Below are positions 16,598-25,068 of a stretch of DNA of 64,000 nucleotides, piece after piece. The notes beneath the pieces are model-generated. The model saw only the letters and a list, made by a program, of their open reading frames with translations, did not search any database and was not told the DNA's origin. Every line of letters starts with the position of its first letter. Position 1 is the first letter of the stretch. The position numbers and the translations under genes are program-made. This DNA comes from an uncultured Bacteroidales bacterium (GTDB lineage: Bacteria; Bacteroidota; Bacteroidia; Bacteroidales; UBA932), in contig UQMB01000012.1 in NCBI GenBank assembly GCA_900541925.1, positions 1 to 64,000 on the forward strand, written 5' to 3'.

Positions 16598-17458
16598 TCA
16601 ACTCTCCGCCAGGAGCAGTTTCGCCCTGACGGAAGGTTCTATGCGGAACTCCACTTCCGATGACAGCAGCAGGAGGGCCTCCCCTGCCTTAAGTTCCGCT
16701 GATGACCCGTCCGTGCCGACCGTGCAGGAACCCTCCATGCAGACCAGCGAGACGAAGTCGCTCCGCCCGTCGAATCCGCGCACGAAAGGCGCGTCAAGGT
16801 CGAGCAGAGATGTTCTGAAATAATGGCAGTCCACCAGTTCCACCTCACTGTCCTTCTCCGGCTCATAATGCGTCCGGTAATCGGGATAGACTTCATAGTC
16901 AATCGCTTCCTTCGCCTCCTCTGTGTGGAGCTGACGCGGCTTGCCGTCAAGTCCAGGACGGTTGTAGTCGTAGATGCGGTAGGTTATGTCCGAAGACTGC
17001 TGGATCTCGGCGAGGCAGCATCCGGCGCCGATGGCATGCACCCGGCCGGAAGGAAGGAAAAACACGTCTCCTTCCTTCACGCTGTGCGATGCCAGCACGG
17101 AGACTATCTCATCCCGGCGGACGAGTTCTTCATACTGCTCCTGATCTATCCGCCTGCTGAATCCGCTGATCAGCCTCGCGTCCTTCTCCGCGCGTATCAC
17201 ATACCACATCTCGGTCTTGCCGTGGCAGGAGTGGCGCTTCTGCGCGAGCTCCTCTCCGGGGTGCACCTGTATGCTGAGATCCCTGCGGGCATCAATGAAC
17301 TTTATGAGCAGCGGGAAGCCGGGTCCGTAGACGTCGGTGAGCGTGCGTCCCTTGTCGGGACCTTCGGACACCACCGACTCGGATCCTGGGACACCGGAGA
17401 GAACCCAGCTCTCGGTGCCCCAAATCAAAGTCTTGAGTATAGGCTTGAACTTGTACAT
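16598..17458 (-). CDS. manA: Mannose-6-phosphate isomerase, class I short form
   Basis: This 286-residue enzyme interconverts fructose-6-P and mannose-6-P and so feeds GDP-sugar synthesis. Zinc ligands are visible in QVHPGEELA (near 63), GKTEMWYV (near 81) and PSGRVHAIGAGCCLAEIQ (near 136-153). It is the roughly 300-residue type that lacks the extra helical domain of E. coli ManA. It starts 4 bp downstream of the gpmI stop and is followed by rnr, so it is probably transcribed from upstream. The N-terminus FKPILKTLIWG is typical. Confidence 0.92.
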   Translation of the reverse strand: MYKFKPILKTLIWGTESWVLSGVPGSESVVSEGPDKGRTLTDVYGPGFPLLIKFIDARRDLSIQVHPGEELAQKRHSCHGKTEMWYVIRAEKDARLISGFSRRIDQEQYEELVRRDEIVSVLASHSVKEGDVFFLPSGRVHAIGAGCCLAEIQQSSDITYRIYDYNRPGLDGKPRQLHTEEAKEAIDYEVYPDYRTHYEPEKDSEVELVDCHYFRTSLLDLDAPFVRGFDGRSDFVSLVCMEGSCTVGTDGSSAELKAGEALLLLSSEVEFRIEPSVRAKLLLAES

Positions 17459-17462
17459 CCTG

Positions 17463-18986
17463 CTAGATGAGAGGCTCTGCCGTCATAGCCTCCGGCTGAG
17501 GGATGCCCATCAACTTGAGGATGGTCGGAGCGACATTGCAGAGTGCGCCGTCCTTGACATCCTTGACCTCGTCCCCGGCCCCTATCACGATAAACTGCAC
17601 CGGATTGAGGGAGTGGGCGGTGTTAGGTGAGCCGTCATCGTTGACGGCATGGTCCGCATTGCCGTGGTCGGCCGTGAGCAGCACGGCATAGCCGTGAGCA
17701 AGCGCGCAGGTCACCACAGCCTCCACGCAGCCGTCCACGCAGCCTACCGCGTTGCAGATGGCTCCATAGACTCCGGTATGCCCGACCATGTCACCGTTGG
17801 CGAAGTTCAGCACTATGAGGTCCTCCTTCTCGCTGCGGATGGCGGCGCAGAGCTTGTCTGTCACCTCCACGGCGCTCATCTCCGGCTGAAGGTCGTATGT
17901 GGCCACCTTTGGAGAGTTGACGAGGATGCGGTCCTCGCCCTCGAAAGGTTCCTCGCGGCCCCCGTTGAAGAAGAAGGTCACATGCGCATACTTCTCCGTC
18001 TCGGCTATGCGCAGCTGGCGCTTGCCGGCCCTGGATACGACCTCTCCAAGAGTGTCCTTGACATCCTCCTTGTCGAAGAGGATGTGCAGGCCGCTGAAGG
18101 AAGCGTCATAAGGAGTGAGACAGCAGTAGTAAAGAGGTATCGTGTGCATGCCCTCCTCCGGCATTTCGGTCTGGGTGAGCACGGCGGTGAGTTCGCGGGC
18201 ACGGTCGTTGCGGAAGTTGTAGAAAATCACCGCATCGCCCTCCTCCACCTTGGCGAGAGGCGCCCCGTCCCTGGTGATCACGACAGGCTTGATGAACTCA
18301 TCCGTGACATCAGCGTCGTAGGAAGCCTGTATGGCCTCGGTAGCGGAAGTGAACTCCGCACCCTTGCCCTCGACGAGCATATCGTAAGCCTCCTTGACGC
18401 GGGCCCAGCGCTTGTCGCGGTCCATCGCATAGAAGCGTCCGCAGACAGTGGCCACCTTGCCGGTGCTCTGAGCCATTTTCTCTTCGAGCTCCTTGACGAA
18501 TCCGAGTCCGCTGTGAGGATCCGTGTCACGCCCGTCCATGAAGCAGTGGACATAGACATCCTCAAGCCCCTCCTGCTTCGCCATTGAGAGGAACTCATAT
18601 AGATGGTCAAGTGAAGAATGCACTCCGCCGTGGGAGCACAGTCCGAAGAAATGAAGCTTCTTGCCGCTCTTCTTCACATAGTCATAAGCCGCTCTTATCT
18701 CCTTGTTGTCCAGAAGCTTGTGCTCGCGGCAGGCGATATTGATCTTGACAAGGTCCTGATATACGACACGCCCCGCTCCGAGATTGGTGTGGCCGACCTC
18801 GGAGTTGCCCATCTGCCCCGCAGGCAGGCCCACGTACTCGCCGCAGGCCTGGAGGTGGGACATGGGATATCTCTCGCGGAGGCGGTCGATATATGGCGCC
18901 CCCTGGGTGTATATCGCATTTGAATGGTCGTGGCGACCCTCGCCCCAACCGTCAAGTATCATCAAAAGTACTTTTTTGTTCTCCAT
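17463..18986 (-). CDS. gpmI: 2,3-bisphosphoglycerate-independent phosphoglycerate mutase
   Basis: The enzyme (507 residues, the usual size) interconverts 3- and 2-phosphoglycerate with two manganese ions. It starts with MILDGWGEG and contains the phosphoserine site GQMGNSEVGHTNLGAG (Ser 62). Further metal-binding motifs are NFANGDMVGHTG near 395 and LLTADHGNADHA near 440-450. It lies between the M3 peptidase gene (15 bp upstream) and manA (4 bp downstream) on the same strand. Confidence 0.97.
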   Translation of the reverse strand: MENKKVLLMILDGWGEGRHDHSNAIYTQGAPYIDRLRERYPMSHLQACGEYVGLPAGQMGNSEVGHTNLGAGRVVYQDLVKINIACREHKLLDNKEIRAAYDYVKKSGKKLHFFGLCSHGGVHSSLDHLYEFLSMAKQEGLEDVYVHCFMDGRDTDPHSGLGFVKELEEKMAQSTGKVATVCGRFYAMDRDKRWARVKEAYDMLVEGKGAEFTSATEAIQASYDADVTDEFIKPVVITRDGAPLAKVEEGDAVIFYNFRNDRARELTAVLTQTEMPEEGMHTIPLYYCCLTPYDASFSGLHILFDKEDVKDTLGEVVSRAGKRQLRIAETEKYAHVTFFFNGGREEPFEGEDRILVNSPKVATYDLQPEMSAVEVTDKLCAAIRSEKEDLIVLNFANGDMVGHTGVYGAICNAVGCVDGCVEAVVTCALAHGYAVLLTADHGNADHAVNDDGSPNTAHSLNPVQFIVIGAGDEVKDVKDGALCNVAPTILKLMGIPQPEAMTAEPLI

Positions 18987-19001
18987 AAAAACTTTTAAAT
19001 A

Positions 19002-21002
19002 TTAGTCTGTCAATCCCCTTCCACGGAGCATCGCGGCCGAATCAGGCTCGCGTCCGGCGAATGACTTGAAGAGCACCATCGGCTCCTCGGAGCCGCCCTT
19101 CTCGAGGAAGGTCTCCTTGAACTTCTTGGCAAGCTCAAGATCCCAGACACCGGCAGGTGAGGCCTCGAAGATGCTGAACGCATCCTTGTCGAGCACTTCC
19201 GCCCAGAGGTATCCATAATAGCCGGCGTTGTAGCCGCTGCCGCCGAAGATATGGTTGAAGTAGGTACTGCGGTAGCGCGGCGCTATCTCCGGGATGAGGC
19301 CCATATGGGAGCAGGCCTTCTTCTCGAAGCTGTCGATGTCCACTCCCTCCACACTGCCAAGCTCGTGCCACTTCATGTCAAGGATGGAGGCAGCGCAGAG
19401 CTCTGTGGTCATGAAGCCCTGGTTGAACTTGAGGGCGTTGTTGATCTTCTCCACCAGCTCGGCTGGAATCACCTCTCCCTTGTCGTTCTTGGCATACTGC
19501 GCGAGGAGTTCAGGCTGGAAGGCCCAGTTCTCGTTGAACTGGGAGAACATCTCCACGAAGTCGCGGGTCACATTGGTGCCGCTCACTGAAGGGTAATGGC
19601 ACTTGGACAGGAGTCCGTGCAGGGCATGGCCGAACTCATGGAACGCGGTCTGCACCTCGTCGATGCTGAGATACTCGGAGAGATTGCCGACATTGACGAT
19701 GATAGGGCGGATGTCGTTGCCCTGGGCGTCGACATACTGGTCGCGGATATTGTTCATCCACGCACCGCCCCTCTTGCTCGCGCGAGGGAAGTAGTCGGTG
19801 GTGAAGATGCCGATGAGGGAACCGTCGTCAGCCGTCACCTTGTAGGTGGTGACCTTCTCAGGGTTGTATGAAGGCACGCCTTCGAGCTTCTCCATATTGA
19901 CTCCGTAGAGGGTCTTGGCGGCGATGAACACTCCGTTCACCACATTGTCCATCTTGAAGTAAGGGCGGGTCTCGGACTCGTCGAGGTCATATTTCACCTT
20001 GCGCACCTTCTCCGCATAGTACCACCAGTCCCAAGGCTCGATCTTCGAGCCCGCAGGGAGCTTGCCGGCCTTGATGTCCTGATCCATGATGGCCTGCATG
20101 TCGGCAAGTTCCACCTTGGCCTTGGCGACAGCCGCCTTCATTATGCCGGCGAGGAACGCGTCCACGGTCTGAGGGTCGTGGGCCATCTTGTTGGCGAGGG
20201 TGTAGGCGGCCGGGGTGTCGTAGCCGAGAATCCTGGCTTTCTTGATGCGCTTGTCAAGGAGCTCGAGGATGAGGGCGCGGTTGTCATACTCGTTGCCGTT
20301 GTGCCCGCGGCTCGTGTAGGCCTCGTTGTACTGACGGCGGAGTTCACGGTCCTCGGTGGATGTCATCTTCTCCGGGTAGGCGGAGGCGCTGAATCCGAAC
20401 TTCTCGCTGAATGCGTTGGACTCGGCCAGGATGTTGTTGCTTATCTTCTGGGTGAGCTCGGCCATGCGGGAGTTGATCTCGCGGAGCTGGGCCTGCTGCT
20501 CCTCAGGAAGGCCGATGCCCTCGCGGGCGAAACCATCGTAGAGTTTTTTGAGAACCACCTGCTGCTCTCTGGTCAAGGCTGACTGGTCGGCGTTGTAGAC
20601 TGCGGCTACGCGGTTGTAAAGAGCCTTGTTGAAGGAGATGTTGTCGCTGTGCTCGCTGAGCATAGGGATAGCCTCATCCTGCACGGCGTCGAGGGCGTCG
20701 CTGCGGTCGGTCTCGCTGACATTGAAGAGCACTCCCTGCACACGGCTCAGCGTGCGTCCGGAGAGTTCCAGCGGGGCGATGGTGTTGTCGAATGTAGGGG
20801 TGTCAGGGTTGGAGACGATGGCCTCGATCTCCGCGTTCTGCTCCTCGATTCCGGCTTTGATGGCCGGTATATAGTCTGATGTCTGAATCTTGTCGAACGG
20901 AGGTATGCCGTAAGGGGTGTCCCACTCCGACAGGAAAGGATTTGTTCTGCTGCAAGCTGTCATTACCAATGCTATTGCTGCGATTGAAAGGATTTTTTTC
21001 AT
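19002..21002 (-). CDS. M3-family zinc metallopeptidase, exported lipoprotein (Dcp-like)
   Basis: The 666-residue product has a lipoprotein signal (AIALVMTAC, Cys 17), so it acts in the periplasm or at the envelope. The zinc motif FHEFGHALHG near residue 455 and the downstream Glu region (DFVEMFSQFNENWAF) are intact. The N-terminal half is the helical cap of M3 peptidases. It most resembles dipeptidyl carboxypeptidase Dcp, but oligopeptidase A-like specificity cannot be excluded. It begins 15 bp after the stop of the nuclease gene, so it may be transcribed with the receptor/nuclease locus, adding peptide cleavage to it. Confidence 0.9.
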   Translation of the reverse strand: MKKILSIAAIALVMTACSRTNPFLSEWDTPYGIPPFDKIQTSDYIPAIKAGIEEQNAEIEAIVSNPDTPTFDNTIAPLELSGRTLSRVQGVLFNVSETDRSDALDAVQDEAIPMLSEHSDNISFNKALYNRVAAVYNADQSALTREQQVVLKKLYDGFAREGIGLPEEQQAQLREINSRMAELTQKISNNILAESNAFSEKFGFSASAYPEKMTSTEDRELRRQYNEAYTSRGHNGNEYDNRALILELLDKRIKKARILGYDTPAAYTLANKMAHDPQTVDAFLAGIMKAAVAKAKVELADMQAIMDQDIKAGKLPAGSKIEPWDWWYYAEKVRKVKYDLDESETRPYFKMDNVVNGVFIAAKTLYGVNMEKLEGVPSYNPEKVTTYKVTADDGSLIGIFTTDYFPRASKRGGAWMNNIRDQYVDAQGNDIRPIIVNVGNLSEYLSIDEVQTAFHEFGHALHGLLSKCHYPSVSGTNVTRDFVEMFSQFNENWAFQPELLAQYAKNDKGEVIPAELVEKINNALKFNQGFMTTELCAASILDMKWHELGSVEGVDIDSFEKKACSHMGLIPEIAPRYRSTYFNHIFGGSGYNAGYYGYLWAEVLDKDAFSIFEASPAGVWDLELAKKFKETFLEKGGSEEPMVLFKSFAGREPDSAAMLRGRGLTD

Positions 21003-21017
21003 ATCACTACTAATAAT

Positions 21018-22130
21018 TTACTTCCACCAATTGTTCACCTCGGCTTCGACCTTGTCCGCCTGAGCCTTGCCCGCTGCGGCAGGGAGGTTGACGAAGAAAT
21101 CGATCCCAAGTTTCTCCTCAAGGGCGTCTATGGACATGGCCTGGCCCATCACGGTCGCAGTACTGTTCTCATAGCCCTTGTGGTCGAACCAGAACGCGAT
21201 GCCGAGATACTTGCCCGCATCGCCGAAGCCGGAAGCCTTGTAGGCAAGGAGGGCCTTATAATAGCCCACCGGCACAGGAATCTGCGCTCCGACATTGTCT
21301 CTGGCGTACTGCGTAGTGCCTCTCCAGTCGGCACCTGTCACGACATAGAGGGTGTCCGTCTTCGCACTCCAGTTACGGACCATGCCCTCCAGAGTGGCCC
21401 AAGCCTTCTCGTTCAGTTCACCGCGCTGCGGTGTCATGTTGGTGAAATAGAAGGTGGTCTCGTTGACGCCCTTGGCCAGGCGGTCGGCGGACGGGAGCTG
21501 GTGCCCCCTCTGGTAGCCTCCGGCGAAGCCGCTGTAGAGAATCGGCTGACAGGCCTTCGGCACTTTCGGGTCGAGTCCCCACTCGTCGGTCCGGCTCCCG
21601 GAGCCCTTGAGGGCCTTGTTGAGAGGGTACGCCACCCATTTTGAAAGCTTCGCCTGCGGGTCGAGATAGAAGGAGTAGTTGCGCACCTTCCTGCCTCCGA
21701 GGGTCATGTCGTGAGTGAAATAATACAGGTCCTTGTCCGTGGTGGCAGGAAGTTCGAGCCATGCGGCAGGAGTGTCCGGAACCAGTTGCGTAGAGTTGCG
21801 CTCCTGGACGAGGGTGGCGTTGAACTTCTTGCCGCCGCTGGCGAGGGTTACGGTACAGTTCCTCTCGTCGCCGAGATTCTCCTCCCAGGAGAGCTCGATC
21901 CCCGATACGGAACCGCTTCCCTCAGCCTGGCTGACTGAGGCCCAGGCTTCAGAGAGGGTGATGGTCCATGAGGTGTATGAAGTCACCTTGATGAACTGGG
22001 TGCCGGCTTCGGCGCCGAGGGCGGTGCGAGGCACGGAAAAGGCTATCTCTCCCTCCTCCTGAGGCTTGCCGCAGGAGGCGAGGGTGAGAAGCAGGACTAA
22101 AAACGTCGCGGTCTTATTCAGCGGCCACAT
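21018..22130 (-). CDS. BACON-domain lipoprotein with DNA/RNA non-specific endonuclease domain
   Basis: This 370-residue lipoprotein has the signal ending LLLTLASC (Cys 20). Residues about 28-112 read as a BACON domain (VTSYTSWTITLSEAWASVS, quoted in part). From about 120 to the end lies a beta-beta-alpha-metal nuclease domain of the NucA/Serratia type: GGYQRGHQLPSADR, with the general-base His 210, and FTNMTPQRGELNEKAWATLE, with the magnesium-binding Asn near 240. The Asp of the common DRGH motif is Gln here, a change I believe occurs in other Bacteroidota members. The start overlaps the upstream OB-fold lipoprotein gene by 17 bp. The context suggests surface degradation of extracellular nucleic acid. 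Confidence 0.9.
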   Translation of the reverse strand: MWPLNKTATFLVLLLTLASCGKPQEEGEIAFSVPRTALGAEAGTQFIKVTSYTSWTITLSEAWASVSQAEGSGSVSGIELSWEENLGDERNCTVTLASGGKKFNATLVQERNSTQLVPDTPAAWLELPATTDKDLYYFTHDMTLGGRKVRNYSFYLDPQAKLSKWVAYPLNKALKGSGSRTDEWGLDPKVPKACQPILYSGFAGGYQRGHQLPSADRLAKGVNETTFYFTNMTPQRGELNEKAWATLEGMVRNWSAKTDTLYVVTGADWRGTTQYARDNVGAQIPVPVGYYKALLAYKASGFGDAGKYLGIAFWFDHKGYENSTATVMGQAMSIDALEEKLGIDFFVNLPAAAGKAQADKVEAEVNNWWK

Positions 22131-23355
22131 ATATCACTTTTGAAATCTGTACGAATCCATTCTTGGCCGGAGTGGCACTGGATACCTTGCAATCGATTAC
22201 AAGTTTGTAGTAGAGTCCGGCAGCCTGTGAGGCGGCAGGGACGGCGAAGCTCACCTCGCCCGGAGCGATGGCACCGTCAGGATCGACGGTGCAGATCTCC
22301 TTGGAGAAGCCCTTGTCGGAGCAGACAGATAGCTTCATGGAATTGACGTCAGCCGCGCTCACTGAACCCAGACGGAGCAGAACCTTCGCCACTTTGGCGG
22401 CCACAGGAGTGTCCGTAGCGATGGAGGCCTTGGAAGCCTCCGCCTTGCGCCCGCAGCGGATGAAAGCCCAGCCGTTCCACTCGTAGTTGTTGAATGCCAT
22501 CATGGTGAACGAGTTGGATCCTGACTTGGCCGTCCACTCCTTGTCATAGCCATTGACCTTGTTGTTCGCGCTGTTATCGTCAGGGAAAGAGAGGATCACG
22601 CTGCCCTCAGGATAAGTATCGGCCACGCCGGCTGTGTGTGACCTATAGATGGCAGGAGCCCCTCCCGAAGTGGATGAGCCGCCGGCCTGAGGTTCTCCGC
22701 CATATTCTCCACGAAGAGTCCAGAGGGTCACCACGTCGCCTTCTTTGAGCCCGATCTTGGAGAAAGACTGGTCGTTCTCGCCGTCGGCCCACTCCTTCAC
22801 GAGTCCGTAGACGAAGACGGAAGCCGTCTCGTCCTTGATGGTGATGTTGCCATAATCCGCCTTGGCGATGCTGACAATATTGCCAGTCAGTTCGTACCAG
22901 GTCTTGGTGTCAACCTGCTTGGAGAGGTAGTCCTTGATGGTCACCTTCTCGGCAGACTCAGGCTTCGCTATCTTGCCGTCATCAACGCCGCCCTTCGCTC
23001 CGGCCTGCTTGATGGCGAGAGTCGCCGTACGGCTGCCGCCGGCGAATACGACCTCGGCACTGCGGTCGTTGCCGTCATTCTTGAGAGCCTTGACCTTGAC
23101 GGTCTGCGCGGATGCCGCAGCGGAACCGCCGTCAGGAGAGAGCACCAGCCATTCCTGAGCCTCGGCAGGAATCTGGGCCTTCCAGTCCACTGTGGCCGTG
23201 AGTCCTACCGACACCTCGCCGCCCTCGGCAGGGAGAGAGACTTCTATGGTGTTGAGTTCAACTTTTTCAGTACCGAAATCTTCAGTCTTCTTCTGACAGG
23301 CCGTCAGCGCCGAAACGAGCGCAGCAGCGGCCAAGAAAAAATGCCTTGTCTTCAT
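22114..23355 (-). CDS. BACON/OB-fold lipoprotein
   Basis: The protein is 413 residues from the ATG at 23355 (MKTRHFFLAAAALVSALTAC). A six-codon upstream extension to 23373 is possible, but the signal peptide argues for 23355. A BACON domain (about residues 30-122) is followed by an OB-fold-like segment (about 130-230: KDYLSKQVDTKTWYELTG, then GNITIKDETASVFVYG, then LKEGDVVTLWTLRG). The pattern resembles the OB folds of YhcR-type nucleases. A C-terminal beta-rich region has the look of a jelly roll. It is coupled to the nuclease gene by overlap. The gene lies downstream of a strong terminator, with a possible promoter of its own at about 23370-23400. Confidence 0.75.
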   Translation of the reverse strand: MKTRHFFLAAAALVSALTACQKKTEDFGTEKVELNTIEVSLPAEGGEVSVGLTATVDWKAQIPAEAQEWLVLSPDGGSAAASAQTVKVKALKNDGNDRSAEVVFAGGSRTATLAIKQAGAKGGVDDGKIAKPESAEKVTIKDYLSKQVDTKTWYELTGNIVSIAKADYGNITIKDETASVFVYGLVKEWADGENDQSFSKIGLKEGDVVTLWTLRGEYGGEPQAGGSSTSGGAPAIYRSHTAGVADTYPEGSVILSFPDDNSANNKVNGYDKEWTAKSGSNSFTMMAFNNYEWNGWAFIRCGRKAEASKASIATDTPVAAKVAKVLLRLGSVSAADVNSMKLSVCSDKGFSKEICTVDPDGAIAPGEVSFAVPAASQAAGLYYKLVIDCKVSSATPAKNGFVQISKVIYVAAE

Positions 23356-23416
23356 ATTTGCAACAAAATACAATCGTTTATGTTATAATTTGTAAAGATA
23401 GTGTTTTTTAATGAAA

Positions 23417-23443
23417 AAGACCGGCCCGCGAGGGGCCGGTCTT
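23417..23443 (-). terminator. Strong intrinsic terminator inside the receptor/nuclease locus
   Basis: An 11-bp perfect stem (AAGACCGGCCC with GGGCCGGTCTT) and a 5-nt loop are followed on the minus strand by TTTTTCATT. It separates the receptor plus first BACON/OB lipoprotein from the second lipoprotein and nuclease, so the latter need read-through or their own promoter. Confidence 0.85.
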
Positions 23444-23464
23444 CAGATTATATCGGGTCAGTGA

Positions 23465-25051
23465 TTACTCCGCTGCCTTGTGTGACACGAGGAAGGCGCT
23501 GCCGACCTGGTCGGTAGTCACTCCGTTCTTGGTGTAGGCGGCGCGGACGCCGACAAGGGTGACGGTATCACCGTTCTTGATGCCGAGCTTCTGGAACTCC
23601 TTCTTAGGACCGCCCCAGCCGGCCAAAAGGCCATAGACATAAACCTTGTCGCCAGAGGCGTCGGTAAGATAGAAGTTGCCGTAGACATCAGTGTCCTTGA
23701 CTCCGCTCACCGTACCGGAAAGACGATAGTATACATCGCTCTTGACCTCAGCGGCGAGGAAATCCTTGACGGTAACCGCAGAAACCTTCTTGAAAGACTC
23801 GACGCTCACGTTCTTGAGCTGAGGGCTGCCGTTGTAAGACTGCTTAGGGCCTACCACGGTGATGATGTCGCCTGCGGAGATGCCCATGGCCTCGAATTTC
23901 TTGGACTCGCCCTTATCATTGAGCGTACCATAGACATATACAGAGCCGGTAGCGTCAGCGACATTGTAGTTGCCCCAGGTGGCGCTCACCATCTTGCTGA
24001 TATAGCCGGTGAGGCGATACTGGGCCGTGCCGTCCGGAGCCGCGTTGATGGTGGCGGCGTCGGCATCGATGATGGAGCCGTCCTGGGTCACATTATACTT
24101 CACGGTAGTGGTACCGGAAGTGAACGAGATTTCGGTCTCGCGCTTGCCGGCTTCATTGGCACGGATCTCGAACTTGAAGGTAGTGGTGTCAGCAGGGTTA
24201 GGGACAATCTTGGAAGGGACGCCCTTGCTGAACGAAGATGACACGTAAGACACCCATGCGGCATCAGCCTCAGGGATGGACACGCGCGCACCGCCGTCGC
24301 CCTTGTGGGCCACCTTGACCTCGACGCTCTGTCCGGTCTTGGCTATAGGAGCAGCCAGGGCAGGAGTGAGAATCTTGATGAGAGACTTGGTGATGCTGTG
24401 GACTGTGACATTCTCAAGTTCAATGGTTGAACCATATGTCTTCCTCGGCCCGGAGACCTCGATCACATCGCCGTTCTCAATCTTGAGGCTGGAGAAATTC
24501 TTCGCCTTACCCTTCGCGTCGAGAGTTCCGTAGATGGTAATCTTGCCCGTATCGTCAACAAGATAGTAGTTGCCGTACTCAGTATTGTAAATGTCCGTCA
24601 CGGTACCCGTGATCTTGTAGGTTTTGCCATCCGTACCGGCAAGGACATCCTCGATCTTCGCGGACACGGCCGCAATCTCGCCCTGGCGGACAATCACCTG
24701 CTGGAGGTTGGAACCGACCTTTATCTGGAGAGCCACCTCACGACCGCTATTGTCAGCGGCCGCCTTGAAGGTGATCGTGGACTCGCCCTCGGAACCGGAA
24801 ACCGGGCTGATGGTAAGCCAGTCAGGAATCAGGGACACGTCTTTGCCGTCCTTGTCCTTCTCTGTCAGGATGAAGGCCCAGTCCTCTGTAGCGCTGAGGC
24901 TGACGCTTACAGTGCCGCCGCTCTCAGGGATGGAGACATAGGTCTGCGAGAGACTTATGTTTCCGAGAGAGCCCGCAGGCCCTTCCTTTGTGCATCCGGC
25001 CAGCATAAGGGCCGAAGAAAGAACAATAGTGAATAAATATCTGAGTTTCAT
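23465..25051 (-). CDS. Multidomain BACON/OB-fold lipoprotein
   Basis: The protein is 528 residues from 25051 (MKLRYLFTIVLSSALMLAGC); a start 4 codons upstream is possible. The domain order by eye is BACON (about 30-124), OB-fold (about 126-218), BACON-like (about 224-326), OB-fold (about 329-421), OB-fold (about 424-526). Each OB unit repeats the pattern 'Y.L.G.V....YGN.YL.D..G...YG.L......F..L.I..GD...V.G....Y'. This is a binding-protein design with no catalytic motif. It starts 17 bp after the stop of the TonB receptor and is therefore its likely surface partner. A strong terminator follows. Nucleic acid or polysaccharide are both possible ligands; the adjacent nuclease favours the former. 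Confidence 0.75.
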   Translation of the reverse strand: MKLRYLFTIVLSSALMLAGCTKEGPAGSLGNISLSQTYVSIPESGGTVSVSLSATEDWAFILTEKDKDGKDVSLIPDWLTISPVSGSEGESTITFKAAADNSGREVALQIKVGSNLQQVIVRQGEIAAVSAKIEDVLAGTDGKTYKITGTVTDIYNTEYGNYYLVDDTGKITIYGTLDAKGKAKNFSSLKIENGDVIEVSGPRKTYGSTIELENVTVHSITKSLIKILTPALAAPIAKTGQSVEVKVAHKGDGGARVSIPEADAAWVSYVSSSFSKGVPSKIVPNPADTTTFKFEIRANEAGKRETEISFTSGTTTVKYNVTQDGSIIDADAATINAAPDGTAQYRLTGYISKMVSATWGNYNVADATGSVYVYGTLNDKGESKKFEAMGISAGDIITVVGPKQSYNGSPQLKNVSVESFKKVSAVTVKDFLAAEVKSDVYYRLSGTVSGVKDTDVYGNFYLTDASGDKVYVYGLLAGWGGPKKEFQKLGIKNGDTVTLVGVRAAYTKNGVTTDQVGSAFLVSHKAAE

Positions 25052-25068
25052 ATTATTCTGCACTTAAA

